DNA of 64,000 bases from Gemmiger formicilis (lineage in GTDB: Bacteria > Bacillota > Clostridia > Oscillospirales > Ruminococcaceae): NCBI RefSeq assembly GCF_024462815.1, contig NZ_JANGCG010000003.1, positions 124,001-188,000 of the forward strand. The letters run 5' to 3'. The position numbers and the translations under genes were made by a program. Positions 42,569-50,068 of the stretch are shown one piece after another (positions within the stretch are counted from its first letter, which is position 1; each line of letters begins with the position of its first letter). Below the pieces are notes generated by a model. It was not told where the DNA came from, did not search any database, and saw only the letters and a program-made list of their open reading frames with translations.

Positions 42569-43144
42569 ATGAATCTGCCCAATAAATTAACGATGCTGCG
42601 CGTTATTTTGGTACCCGTTTTTATGGTGTTTGCCGCTTACAGCTGCTACGGCACCGCCGATTTCAACCCCACATTCGCCCTGATCGCCGGGATTATCTTT
42701 GCCGTTGCCAGCTTTACCGACTTTTTGGACGGCTACCTGGCGCGCAAAAATAGCCTTGTCACCGATTTCGGCAAGTTTATGGACCCCTTGGCCGACAAAT
42801 GCCTGACCACCGCCGCCTTTATCTATATGGTGGTGTGCGGCGTCTGCAGCCCCGTGGTGTTGGCGGTCATTCTGTTCCGCGAGTTCGCCGTGGCGGGGGT
42901 GCGTATGCTCGCCGCCGAAACCGGCACTGTCATCGCTGCCAATATGTGGGGCAAGGTCAAGACCGTTTTGCAGATGCTGACCGTGCTGTTCTACTACTTT
43001 GCCGCCGCGCTGGCAAGCCCCACCGACGTGATGGCCGTGGGGCTGATTACCGGGATTTTGTGCTGGCTGTGCGGCGCGGCCACTGTGCTTTCGGGCGGCA
43101 TTTACCTGTGGCAGAACCGCAAGCTGTTTATGCAGGCAAAATAA
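42569..43144 (+). CDS. pgsA: CDP-diacylglycerol-glycerol-3-phosphate 3-phosphatidyltransferase
   Basis: A 191-residue membrane enzyme of the CDP-alcohol phosphatidyltransferase family, making phosphatidylglycerol phosphate. The signature D-x2-DG-x2-AR-x8-G-x3-D-x3-D is complete, from TDFLDGYLAR to KFMDPLADK (about 50-75). The N-terminus MNLPNKLTMLR is typical of PgsA. It directly follows rimO, a frequent arrangement in Clostridia, and shares its transcript. Confidence 0.94.
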   Translation: MNLPNKLTMLRVILVPVFMVFAAYSCYGTADFNPTFALIAGIIFAVASFTDFLDGYLARKNSLVTDFGKFMDPLADKCLTTAAFIYMVVCGVCSPVVLAVILFREFAVAGVRMLAAETGTVIAANMWGKVKTVLQMLTVLFYYFAAALASPTDVMAVGLITGILCWLCGAATVLSGGIYLWQNRKLFMQAK

Positions 43145-43146
43145 AC

Positions 43147-43175
43147 TTGCAACCCTGCCCCGCACTCGCTATAAT
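43147..43175 (+). promoter_or_regulatory. Promoter of cysS
   Basis: TTGCAA (43147-43152), 17 bases, TATAAT (43170-43175), just after the pgsA stop. The resulting leader of about 200 bases contains a repeat element. Confidence 0.75.
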
Positions 43176-43183
43176 AAGGGTAG

Positions 43184-43355
43184 GTCAATACCACACAATT
43201 CTAAGTGCCGATACGGCGAGCGAGGTGCGGCAGATGCTAAGCCAAAAGCGCAGATAATACTTTGTGTCTTATCGAGCATTTTGGCAACGCAGATGCCGTG
43301 CCGCAGCCGCCGGAGCGGTGCTTAAGCCGTCAGGCGGGAATTGTGCGGTGTTGCC
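43184..43355 (-). mobile_element. GGCAA-ended MITE-like element, long form
   Basis: The ends are inverted repeats (GTCAATACCACACAATTC on the left, GAATTGTGCGGTGTTGCC on the right). The element matches 55145-55243 in reverse, but 73 bases (43234-43306) are extra here, placed between GTGCGGCAG and CCGCCGGAG. It lies in the cysS leader. It carries no gene. Confidence 0.7.
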
Positions 43356-43384
43356 ATGGTATGACTGGGAAAGGAAGAAGCACT

Positions 43385-44782
43385 ATGCAGATTTTTAATA
43401 CAATGTCCCGCCAAAAAGAGGAATTTATCCCGCAGGTCCCCGGCGAGTACCGCATCTATGTCTGCGGCCCTACGGTTTATAACTATATCCACATCGGCAA
43501 CGCCCGCCCCATGATTGTGTTTGACACGCTGCGCCGCTACCTGGAATACTGCGGCAACAAGGTTTTCTATGTCTCCAACATCACAGATATTGATGACAAG
43601 CTCATCAAGAAGGGCCAGGAGGAGGGCACCTCGATGCAGGAGGTTGCCCGCAAGTTTGAGGCCGAGTACATCAAGGATTCCGATGGTCTGAACGTCAAGG
43701 CACCCACCGTGCGCCCCCGCGCCACCGAGCATATCGGGGAAATTATCCACATCGTCAAAGACCTGGTCGATTCCGGCCACGCCTATGTGGCACGCAACGG
43801 CGACGTTTACTTCCGCGTCAAGTCCGACCCCGGCTACGGCAAGCTGAGCCATCTGAATCTGGACGATCTGGAAAGCGGCAACCGTACCCTGCGCAGCCAG
43901 ATGGACGATGACCTGAAGGAGGACCCCGCGGATTTCGCAGTCTGGAAGGCCGCTAAACCCGGTGAGCCCTACTGGGAGAGCCCCTGGGGCCACGGCCGCC
44001 CCGGCTGGCACATTGAGTGCAGCGCTATGGCCCGCAAGCATCTGGGCAAGACCATTGATTTGCACGCCGGCGGTCAGGATTTGATTTTCCCCCACCACGA
44101 GAACGAGATTGCGCAGAGCGAGTGCGCCAACGGCTGCACCTTCAGCCGCTACTGGATGCACAACGGCTTCTTGAACATCAACAACGAGAAGATGTCCAAG
44201 AGTGCCAACAATTTCTTTACTGTGCGCGAGATTGCTGACAAGTACGGTTATGAGCCCATCCGCTACTTTATGCTGACGGCGGGCTACCGTATGCCGCTGA
44301 ACTACACGGTGGAGCTAATTGAGAGCTGCAAGAGCAGCCTGGAGCGCCTGTACACCTGCCGTGACAACCTCGATTTTGCCATCGAGCATGCCCACGGCAC
44401 CGACACCGCACTGGCAGAAAAGTGCGAGGAGGCGCGCAAAAAGTTCAAGACCGCGATGGATGATGACCTGAACACCCCCGATGCGCTGGCTGCAATCTTT
44501 GAGCTGGTCAAGGACATCAACACGCTGTCTGATGCCTCTGACAAGGCAACGCTGGAAACCGCCGCCAAAACCTTTGACGAGCTGACCGGTGTGCTGGGCC
44601 TTTTGTACAACCGCAAAAAGACCGACAGCATCCCCGCAGAGGTCACGGCACTGGTGGAGGAGCGCGCTGCTGCCAAGAAGGCCAAGGACTGGGGCCGCGC
44701 TGACGCCATCCGCGCCCAGCTGACTGAGATGGGCTGGAGTGTCACCGACACCGCACAGGGCCCGAAAATTGCAAAACTGTAA
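43385..44782 (+). CDS. cysS: Cysteinyl-tRNA synthetase
   Basis: A 465-residue class I aminoacyl-tRNA synthetase. The zinc ligand Cys27 lies in VCGPTVY; the HIGN motif is at 36-39 and KMSKS at 269-273. The DALR-type helical region follows. The start is the ATG at 43385, behind GGAAGG. A longer frame begins at 43262, inside the repeat element, and is not accepted. No T-box is seen in its leader, unlike asnB. A terminator-like stem follows the stop. Confidence 0.97.
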   Translation: MQIFNTMSRQKEEFIPQVPGEYRIYVCGPTVYNYIHIGNARPMIVFDTLRRYLEYCGNKVFYVSNITDIDDKLIKKGQEEGTSMQEVARKFEAEYIKDSDGLNVKAPTVRPRATEHIGEIIHIVKDLVDSGHAYVARNGDVYFRVKSDPGYGKLSHLNLDDLESGNRTLRSQMDDDLKEDPADFAVWKAAKPGEPYWESPWGHGRPGWHIECSAMARKHLGKTIDLHAGGQDLIFPHHENEIAQSECANGCTFSRYWMHNGFLNINNEKMSKSANNFFTVREIADKYGYEPIRYFMLTAGYRMPLNYTVELIESCKSSLERLYTCRDNLDFAIEHAHGTDTALAEKCEEARKKFKTAMDDDLNTPDALAAIFELVKDINTLSDASDKATLETAAKTFDELTGVLGLLYNRKKTDSIPAEVTALVEERAAAKKAKDWGRADAIRAQLTEMGWSVTDTAQGPKIAKL

Positions 44783-44788
44783 TGAATA

Positions 44789-44857
44789 GTCAACGCAGGG
44801 ACGGCCTGCGCAGCTGCGCATAGGCCGCGGCTGTGTGGGTCTGTCTCTGCGTTTTTT
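44789..44857 (+). terminator. Terminator after cysS
   Basis: AACGCAG near 44789 pairs with CTGCGTT before a run of T's ending at 44857; the region between holds smaller stems such as CTGCGCAGCTGCGCA. A long, imperfect stem. Confidence 0.6.
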
Positions 44858-44865
44858 GTGTGAGT

Positions 44866-47811
44866 ATGACGAACCAACGAACAAAAGTAAATCATAGCCT
44901 ATGGCGGCTGCTGGGGCTTGCGCTGGCACTGCGCCTTGTGCTGGCCCTCTGCACGGACGGCTACCCCTATGATATGAGCTGCTTTGTGGCATGGGGCAAT
45001 AAGCTGGCCGAGCAGGGGCCTGCCGCCTTTTACAGCGAGGGCTATTTTGCCGATTATCCGCCCGGCTACCTGTGGGTGCTGGGGCTGGTGGGGCTGCTGC
45101 GGGCCGCGCTGCATATCGCCTATGAATCGCCGTGGACCTATTTTCTGCTGGCGCTGGTGCCGTCCCTGTGTGACTGCACGGCGGCTGCGCTTGTCTACCG
45201 CACGGCACAGCGCGGCGCGATAGGGGAGCGTATGGCGCTGCTGCTGGCGGCGTTCACCGCCTTCAACCCGCTACTGCTCTATGATACCGGTGTCTGGAAG
45301 CAGATTGACGGCGCATTTGCGCTGCCGCTGCTGCTCTGCTTTTTGCTGCTGGAGCAGCGCCGCTACCTGCCCGCCGCTGTGCTGTTCGGTGTGGCGCTGG
45401 CCATCAAGCCGCAGGCGCTGCTCTTTGGCCCGGTGCTGGCCGTCTGCTTTCTGGCCGGTATTGCGCTGGAAAAGGACAAATACCGTGCGCTGGGGCGGTG
45501 CTTCGGCGGTGCAGCGCTGGCACTTGTGCCGCCGCTGGCCGCGGGGCTGCCGTTCTTCGGTGCGGTACAGCTTGTGCCCAAGCTGATAGAAAAGTACACA
45601 GGTACGATGTCCGGCTATCCTTATGCGTCCATCAATGCCTTCAACTGGCTGGCGGCGCTGGGTGGCAACTGGAAAGGCCTTGCGGATACAGCCCTGCTCG
45701 GCATAAGCTGGCAGCAGCTGGGCTGGGGCAACATTCTGCTGGTCACGGCAGGGCTTGTCTGGTTTGCGGTGCGCAGTGCGCAGGAGGGGCGGTTCTCGCC
45801 GCTGCTGCTGGCGGCGTATTACGGTGTGGGCGTTTTCACGCTGGCCCACTGTATGCACGAGCGCTATATGGTGCCCGGTGTGCTGCTGACTCTGCTGGCC
45901 GCGGCCCGCTGGAATGACATCCGCCTTTACGCAGCGGGGGTGGGGCTTTCGCTGACAGGGTTCATCAATCTGGCGGCGGTCTACAGCCTGACCGGCACTG
46001 AGGATGAGTGGCTGACCAGCGCGACAAGCTCCACCGTGGCCATACTGACCGGCCTTGCGGAGACGGTCTGCTTTGTGCTGCTGCTGTTTGCCGTCTGGGA
46101 TATTGTCCGCCACGGCCACACGCTGCCTCTGCCGGAGCGCCGCCGCAGCGCTGTGCCGCAGGTGCCTGCGCCACAGCCGGGGTGGACCCGCCGCGAGGTC
46201 GGCACCATGCTGGCGCTGACGGCGGCCACGGCGGTGGTGAGCTTTGCCTATCTCGGCAGCTGCACCGCGCCGCAGAACCCGCTGGATGCTACTGACACCG
46301 TCCTGACCGAAACTGTGACGCTGGATGGCGACACGGAGGCCCTCTGGGTGTACCCGGGGGTGTCCTTCGGCGGCAGTGTAACGATAACAAATGAACAACA
46401 CAACGATGTTTTCAAGAAGGAACTGAACTACGGCACCTGCTTCAGCTGGACGGCGGTGGACCTGCCGCTGACGGCGGGGCAGACGTTGACCATCACGGTG
46501 CGCAATGCCCAGCTGTTTGAGCTGGCCTTCCGCGGCGCGGATGGGGCGCTGGTGCCGGTGACAGGCGGCGGGGCGCTGTTTGATGAGCAAAACGCCGTGC
46601 CGGATGCCATCAGCCAGCTCAACAGTATGTATTTTGATGAAATCTACCACGGCCGCACCGGCTATGAGCAGCTGCACAAAATGCCGGTTTACGAGACCAC
46701 CCACCCGCCGCTGGGCAAGGATTTCATCATGCTGGGCATTGCGCTGTTCGGTATGACGGCCTTTGGCTGGCGGTGTGCGGGCACGCTGTTCGGCGTGCTG
46801 CTGGTGCCGCTGGCGTGGTGCTTTGCGCGCCGCCTGACCCGCAAGCCGTGGGTGGCGGCCACGGCGGGGGTGCTGTTGGCGCTGGATTTTATGCGGTTCT
46901 CCCAGAGCCGCCTTGCCACCATTGATATTTACGGCACGTTTTTCATCCTGCTGGGCGCGTACTGTATGCTGTGGTACTGCCAGCGGGTGCTCACGGTGGG
47001 GGTCAACCATGCGCTGCTGCCTATGGCTTTGGGCGGTGTGGCGTTCGGTCTGGGGTGCGCGTCCAAGTGGACGGGCATCTACGCGGGCGTGGGGCTGGCC
47101 ATTTTGTATCTGGGCGTTTTGTATCTGCGCTGGCGGCAGAACCAGCCCGGTTTCTGGGCGGAGTTCCGCACCGCAGCGGTGGGCGGCGTGCTGTTCTATG
47201 TGCTGCTGCCGCTGTGCATCTACATTGCGGCGTATCTGCCCTATTGGTGGCGCAACCCGGATTTCAGCCTTGCAGACTGGTGGCAGTGTCAGGTGTCGAT
47301 GTTCAACTACCACGCCACCCTGCAGGCCACCCATCCGTTTGAAAGCCGCTGGTATACATGGCTGCTGGGCCTGCGCCCGGTGTGGTACTACCGCAATGCC
47401 TATCTGCCCTACGGCATGAAGGCCAGCATTGCGGGTATGGCCGGGCCGGTTATCTGTACGGTGGGGCTGGCGGCGCTGCTGGGGCTGTTGTGGCGTCAGG
47501 TCAGCGGCCGCGGCAGCCGTCAGGGACTCTGCGTGTTGATTTTGTACGGTACACAGCTGATTCCGTGGATGCGGGTCAGCCGGTGCACCTTCCTGTATCA
47601 CTATTTCCCCAGCTCGGTGTTCTGTCTCGCGGCGCTGGCGCTGGTGCTGGCCCAGATGCGGAACGAGGCTCTTGCCAAACGCTTGGCTGCCGGCCTTTGC
47701 GCCGTGGCGGGTGTGCTGTTTGTGGTCTTTTATCCGGCTCTCTCCGGCCTGCCGATTCCCGACTGGTGGGCGGATGCACTGGAGATTCTGCCGAGCTTTG
47801 GATTTTATTGA
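44866..47811 (+). CDS. Double GT-C protein: mannosyltransferase-like half fused to a PMT-family (GT39) half
   Basis: A 981-residue polytopic protein in two halves. Residues about 1-440 have about ten membrane helices and an early TDGYPYDMSCF loop, like lipid-linked mannosyltransferases. Residues about 455-575 look like an extracellular beta-rich insert. From about 580 the protein resembles protein O-mannosyltransferases (GT39): the loop YFDEIYHG places Asp591-Glu592 at the catalytic position, followed by THPPLGK, and QSRLATIDIYGTFF follows. Such proteins transfer a sugar from a polyprenyl phosphate donor to protein or glycan outside the cell. The start at 44866 has no clear ribosome site; upstream GTGs are possible. 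It is followed by hairpin repeats. Confidence 0.82.
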   Translation: MTNQRTKVNHSLWRLLGLALALRLVLALCTDGYPYDMSCFVAWGNKLAEQGPAAFYSEGYFADYPPGYLWVLGLVGLLRAALHIAYESPWTYFLLALVPSLCDCTAAALVYRTAQRGAIGERMALLLAAFTAFNPLLLYDTGVWKQIDGAFALPLLLCFLLLEQRRYLPAAVLFGVALAIKPQALLFGPVLAVCFLAGIALEKDKYRALGRCFGGAALALVPPLAAGLPFFGAVQLVPKLIEKYTGTMSGYPYASINAFNWLAALGGNWKGLADTALLGISWQQLGWGNILLVTAGLVWFAVRSAQEGRFSPLLLAAYYGVGVFTLAHCMHERYMVPGVLLTLLAAARWNDIRLYAAGVGLSLTGFINLAAVYSLTGTEDEWLTSATSSTVAILTGLAETVCFVLLLFAVWDIVRHGHTLPLPERRRSAVPQVPAPQPGWTRREVGTMLALTAATAVVSFAYLGSCTAPQNPLDATDTVLTETVTLDGDTEALWVYPGVSFGGSVTITNEQHNDVFKKELNYGTCFSWTAVDLPLTAGQTLTITVRNAQLFELAFRGADGALVPVTGGGALFDEQNAVPDAISQLNSMYFDEIYHGRTGYEQLHKMPVYETTHPPLGKDFIMLGIALFGMTAFGWRCAGTLFGVLLVPLAWCFARRLTRKPWVAATAGVLLALDFMRFSQSRLATIDIYGTFFILLGAYCMLWYCQRVLTVGVNHALLPMALGGVAFGLGCASKWTGIYAGVGLAILYLGVLYLRWRQNQPGFWAEFRTAAVGGVLFYVLLPLCIYIAAYLPYWWRNPDFSLADWWQCQVSMFNYHATLQATHPFESRWYTWLLGLRPVWYYRNAYLPYGMKASIAGMAGPVICTVGLAALLGLLWRQVSGRGSRQGLCVLILYGTQLIPWMRVSRCTFLYHYFPSSVFCLAALALVLAQMRNEALAKRLAAGLCAVAGVLFVVFYPALSGLPIPDWWADALEILPSFGFY

Positions 47812-47850
47812 GGGGAGTCTCCCGCAAAATGTTGCTGGCGAGTGACGCAG

Positions 47851-47950
47851 AGGGGTCAAGACCCCTCCCTACGGATAAGACGAAACGGCGGGATTGCCCG
47901 GTAATGGATGCTGGACGCAAGGCTGCGGGCCGCATATATGCGGCCCCTAC
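47851..47950. repeat. Two dispersed hairpins after the GT-C gene
   Basis: The first pairs AGGGGTC (47851-47857) with GACCCCT (47860-47866) and ends CCCTACGG; it matches the hairpin at 8672-8695. The second is the perfect 20-base palindrome GGGCCGCATATATGCGGCCC (47927-47946), ending CCCCTACGG. Confidence 0.72.
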
Positions 47951-47996
47951 GGAGCAGTAATTCTTGTGCCAGTCATAACAGTTTATCAAACAAGAA

Positions 47997-48045
47997 AAAT
48001 ATCGCTGTAACGGAAACACCTGTGCTCTCCGTTACAGCGATATTT
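47997..48045. terminator. Bidirectional terminator between convergent genes
   Basis: An 18-bp perfect stem, from AAATATCGC (47997) to GCGATATTT (48045), with a 13-base loop. A-rich flanks on one side and T-rich on the other let it act on both the GT-C gene and the phosphofructokinase gene. Confidence 0.88.
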
Positions 48046-48059
48046 ATTATTTTAAGATA

Positions 48060-48105
48060 TTGGAATTTCTTCGGTTCCTTCTTTGCAAAGAAGGAGCATC
48101 CGTAC
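48060..48105 (-). repeat. 46-bp dispersed repeat, copy 2
   Basis: The reverse complement of the repeat at 32912-32957: TTGGAATTTCTTCGG, the palindrome around TTTGCAAA, then a CGTAC end. It lies directly at the 3' end of the phosphofructokinase gene. Confidence 0.75.
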
Positions 48106-48112
48106 CCCCGGC

Positions 48113-49348
48113 TTACGCCTCCGGCAGGTAGATGTGGTGCGGCAGGCCCTCGACGTAGATGGGGGTCAGCTCGGCCTGCACCAGCGGCAGGGCGTAGGCG
48201 AGGAACTCGTCCGTCATGGCGGTGTGGTCGGCGTTGACCCACTCCAGCGGCACCTTCTTCTCAAGGTTGGCAACCTCGCTGATGGGGTGCAGGCTGGTGC
48301 CGCACTGGTACGGCGCGTTGGAGATGCGGTCCAGCGCGACCATCTCGCCGGTGTGGCCCTCAAAGGCGGCCTTGGCGGCAGCGCCGCCGACCTGATAGGC
48401 CTCGGTGATGTCGGTGCGGCTGGTCAGGTGGCCTGCGCAGCGCTGCAGGGTGGAAAGCTCGATGCAACGAGTCTTGGTATCCAGACGGCGCGCCACGGTG
48501 TTGGCCAGGAAACGCGCCGTGCCGGTCAGGGCCTTGTGGCCGAAGGCGTCCACCGCGTGCACATCGTCGGCCAGCTCACAGACATAGCGGCCATCCTCCA
48601 GCTTGACGCCCTCGGACACGGCAATGACGATGGACGGCTTGGTTTTCTGCATACGTTCGACCTTTTCCACAAAATGGTCCACGTTGAAGGGCACCTCGGG
48701 CAGGCAGATCATATCCACGCCCTCGCAGTCCTCGGCCTTGGCCAGCGCAGCGGCGGCGGTCAGCCAGCCCGCGTTGCGGCCCATAATTTCGACGATGGTC
48801 ACATACTTGGTGCCGTAGACTGTGGCGTCGCGGATGATTTCCTTCATCACAACGCCGATGTACTTGGCGGCGCTGCCGTAGCCGGGGGTGTGGTCGGTGA
48901 CCATCAGGTCATTGTCGATGGTCTTGGGCACGCCCATAAAGCGGATGTCGCTGCCGATGCGTGCGCCGTAATCGGCCAGCTTGCCGATGGTGTCCATCGA
49001 GTCATTGCCGCCGATGTAGAAGAAATAGCCGATGTCCAGCTCCTTCAAAATCTCGAACAGCTGGATGTAGACGGCCTCGCCCTCGGCGGCGTGCCAGTCG
49101 GGCAGCTTGTAGCGGCAGGAACCCAGATAGCTGGACGGTGTGCGCTTGAGCAGCTCAATGTCCAGCGCGGTTTTCAGCTTGTCATCCAGCACGCAGGTGC
49201 GGCGCTCCAGCAGGCCAGCCACGCCGTGCAGCATACCATAGACCTTGCCTGCACCGCGGCGCTTGCAGCTCTCATACACGCCCGCCAGACTTGCGTTGAT
49301 GACCGAGGTCGGGCCGCCGGACTGACCGACGATTGCATTCTTTGCCAT
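48113..49348 (-). CDS. pfp: 6-phosphofructokinase, probably pyrophosphate-dependent
   Basis: A 411-residue phosphofructokinase. The phosphoryl-donor motif reads GGND (113-116): the position that is Gly in ATP enzymes (GGDG) is Asp116 here, the known mark of PPi-dependent PFK. PKTIDND (141-147) binds fructose 6-phosphate, and MGRNAGW follows. The length is that of the PPi/'clade X' type (about 410) rather than the 320-residue ATP type. The start at 49348 follows AGGAGGAAAA; residues coded further upstream are not credible. Together with pgk, tpiA and gpmI it shows an active glycolysis using PPi at this step (inference). Confidence 0.9.
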   Translation of the reverse strand: MAKNAIVGQSGGPTSVINASLAGVYESCKRRGAGKVYGMLHGVAGLLERRTCVLDDKLKTALDIELLKRTPSSYLGSCRYKLPDWHAAEGEAVYIQLFEILKELDIGYFFYIGGNDSMDTIGKLADYGARIGSDIRFMGVPKTIDNDLMVTDHTPGYGSAAKYIGVVMKEIIRDATVYGTKYVTIVEIMGRNAGWLTAAAALAKAEDCEGVDMICLPEVPFNVDHFVEKVERMQKTKPSIVIAVSEGVKLEDGRYVCELADDVHAVDAFGHKALTGTARFLANTVARRLDTKTRCIELSTLQRCAGHLTSRTDITEAYQVGGAAAKAAFEGHTGEMVALDRISNAPYQCGTSLHPISEVANLEKKVPLEWVNADHTAMTDEFLAYALPLVQAELTPIYVEGLPHHIYLPEA

Positions 49349-49569
49349 AGTTTTCCTCCTGCAAGCTGTGCTTGCATCCTTTGGGTGGTTGGCCCTGCGG
49401 CCGGGTAGAGGCCCCGCAGAGCACACGAATCTTGTCATCCTCAGTGTACCATGTGGGGGCGGTTTTGACCATTGTTGCGGTTGCTTAAATCATAAAAACG
49501 TCAGCGCAGCATCGTGATTCCGCAGGGCGGAACGGCTGAAGGCGGCAAATTTCACTGGATGGAAACGCG

Positions 49570-49584
49570 TTCCATAGTATGGAA
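49570..49584. promoter_or_regulatory. 15-base palindrome in the pfp-asnB gap
   Basis: TTCCATAGTATGGAA is a perfect 7-1-7 palindrome, lying among AT-rich DNA between divergent genes (about 220 bases from the pfp start and 110 before the T-box promoter). It could be an operator. Otherwise the stretch 49349-49690 shows no gene. Confidence 0.3.
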
Positions 49585-49692
49585 TTTTGCGCGGTGAATA
49601 TCTGCAAGAATCATTCCAAAACCTTGTAAAAATTGCGGGACGACGAAAAAGTTGTGCAAGATGCCAAAAGGCAAAAATTGTAAAATTAGTCC

Positions 49693-49721
49693 TTGACACC
49701 ACCCGCCAAGCGTGCTATTCT
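49693..49721 (+). promoter_or_regulatory. Promoter of the T-box/asnB unit
   Basis: TTGACA (49693-49698), 17 bases, TATTCT (49716-49721). One of the few promoters here with the canonical -35 box. Confidence 0.78.
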
Positions 49722-49735
49722 TTAACCAATAAAAG

Positions 49736-50022
49736 CGTTGAAGGGGAAAAGTACCGCGCAGGAACCGCGCAGAGAGCCTGGCATCTGGTGCAAGCCGGGA
49801 CGGGGACAGCACGCGAAAGAACACCCCTGAGCTGCAGCCTGAAATGAAAAAAGTAGGGCGCGCCGCAGGCCGTGCGTTACAGCGGCAGCGTTTCAAAGGT
49901 GAACGTGTACGGAAAAAAGTGACCGTATGCCTGTGTTCCGGCTGCGGTAATTTAGGTGGCACCGCGGATCCAAGACAGCGATTCGTCCTAATGCAGGGCG
50001 AATGGGCTGTCTTTTTTTGTTT
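49736..50022 (+). promoter_or_regulatory. T-box leader, asparagine specifier (AAC)
   Basis: The stretch has the standard T-box order: an AAGTA motif, AGAGAG, the distal loop region GGCATCTGGTG, and then GAAAG-AAC-ACCCCTGAG, where AAC (49820-49822) is the specifier for tRNA-Asn. The conserved T-box TTTAGGTGGCACCGCGG lies at 49951-49967, in the antiterminator. A terminator (GACAGC...GCTGTC and a T run) is at 49973-50019. Uncharged tRNA-Asn should favour the antiterminator and so turn on asnB, which follows directly. Confidence 0.92.
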
Positions 50023-50068
50023 GCCATTCGGGGAAAAACAGGTGTGAGACCGAAAAGGAGAACAAACA

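Noticed and set aside
43262..43384. N-terminal extension of cysS by 41 residues
   Set aside because: The extra codons lie inside the repeat element; the ATG at 43385 gives the normal CysS N-terminus and a ribosome site.
45271..47859. An 862-codon open frame on the minus strand opposite the GT-C fusion gene
   Set aside because: Its translation is rich in Arg, His, Gln and Pro with no domains, and it is the antisense of a clearly membrane-spanning protein. Long antisense frames are common in GC-rich DNA with this codon use.
49439..49480. Promoter of pfp (TGGTCA-17-TACACT on the minus strand)
   Set aside because: Both boxes are weak matches; possible but not supported enough to list.
49800..50020. 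tRNA or rRNA gene in the asnB leader
   Set aside because: The structure is explained by a T-box leader; no cloverleaf or CCA end is present. I saw no tRNA-like sequence elsewhere in the window.
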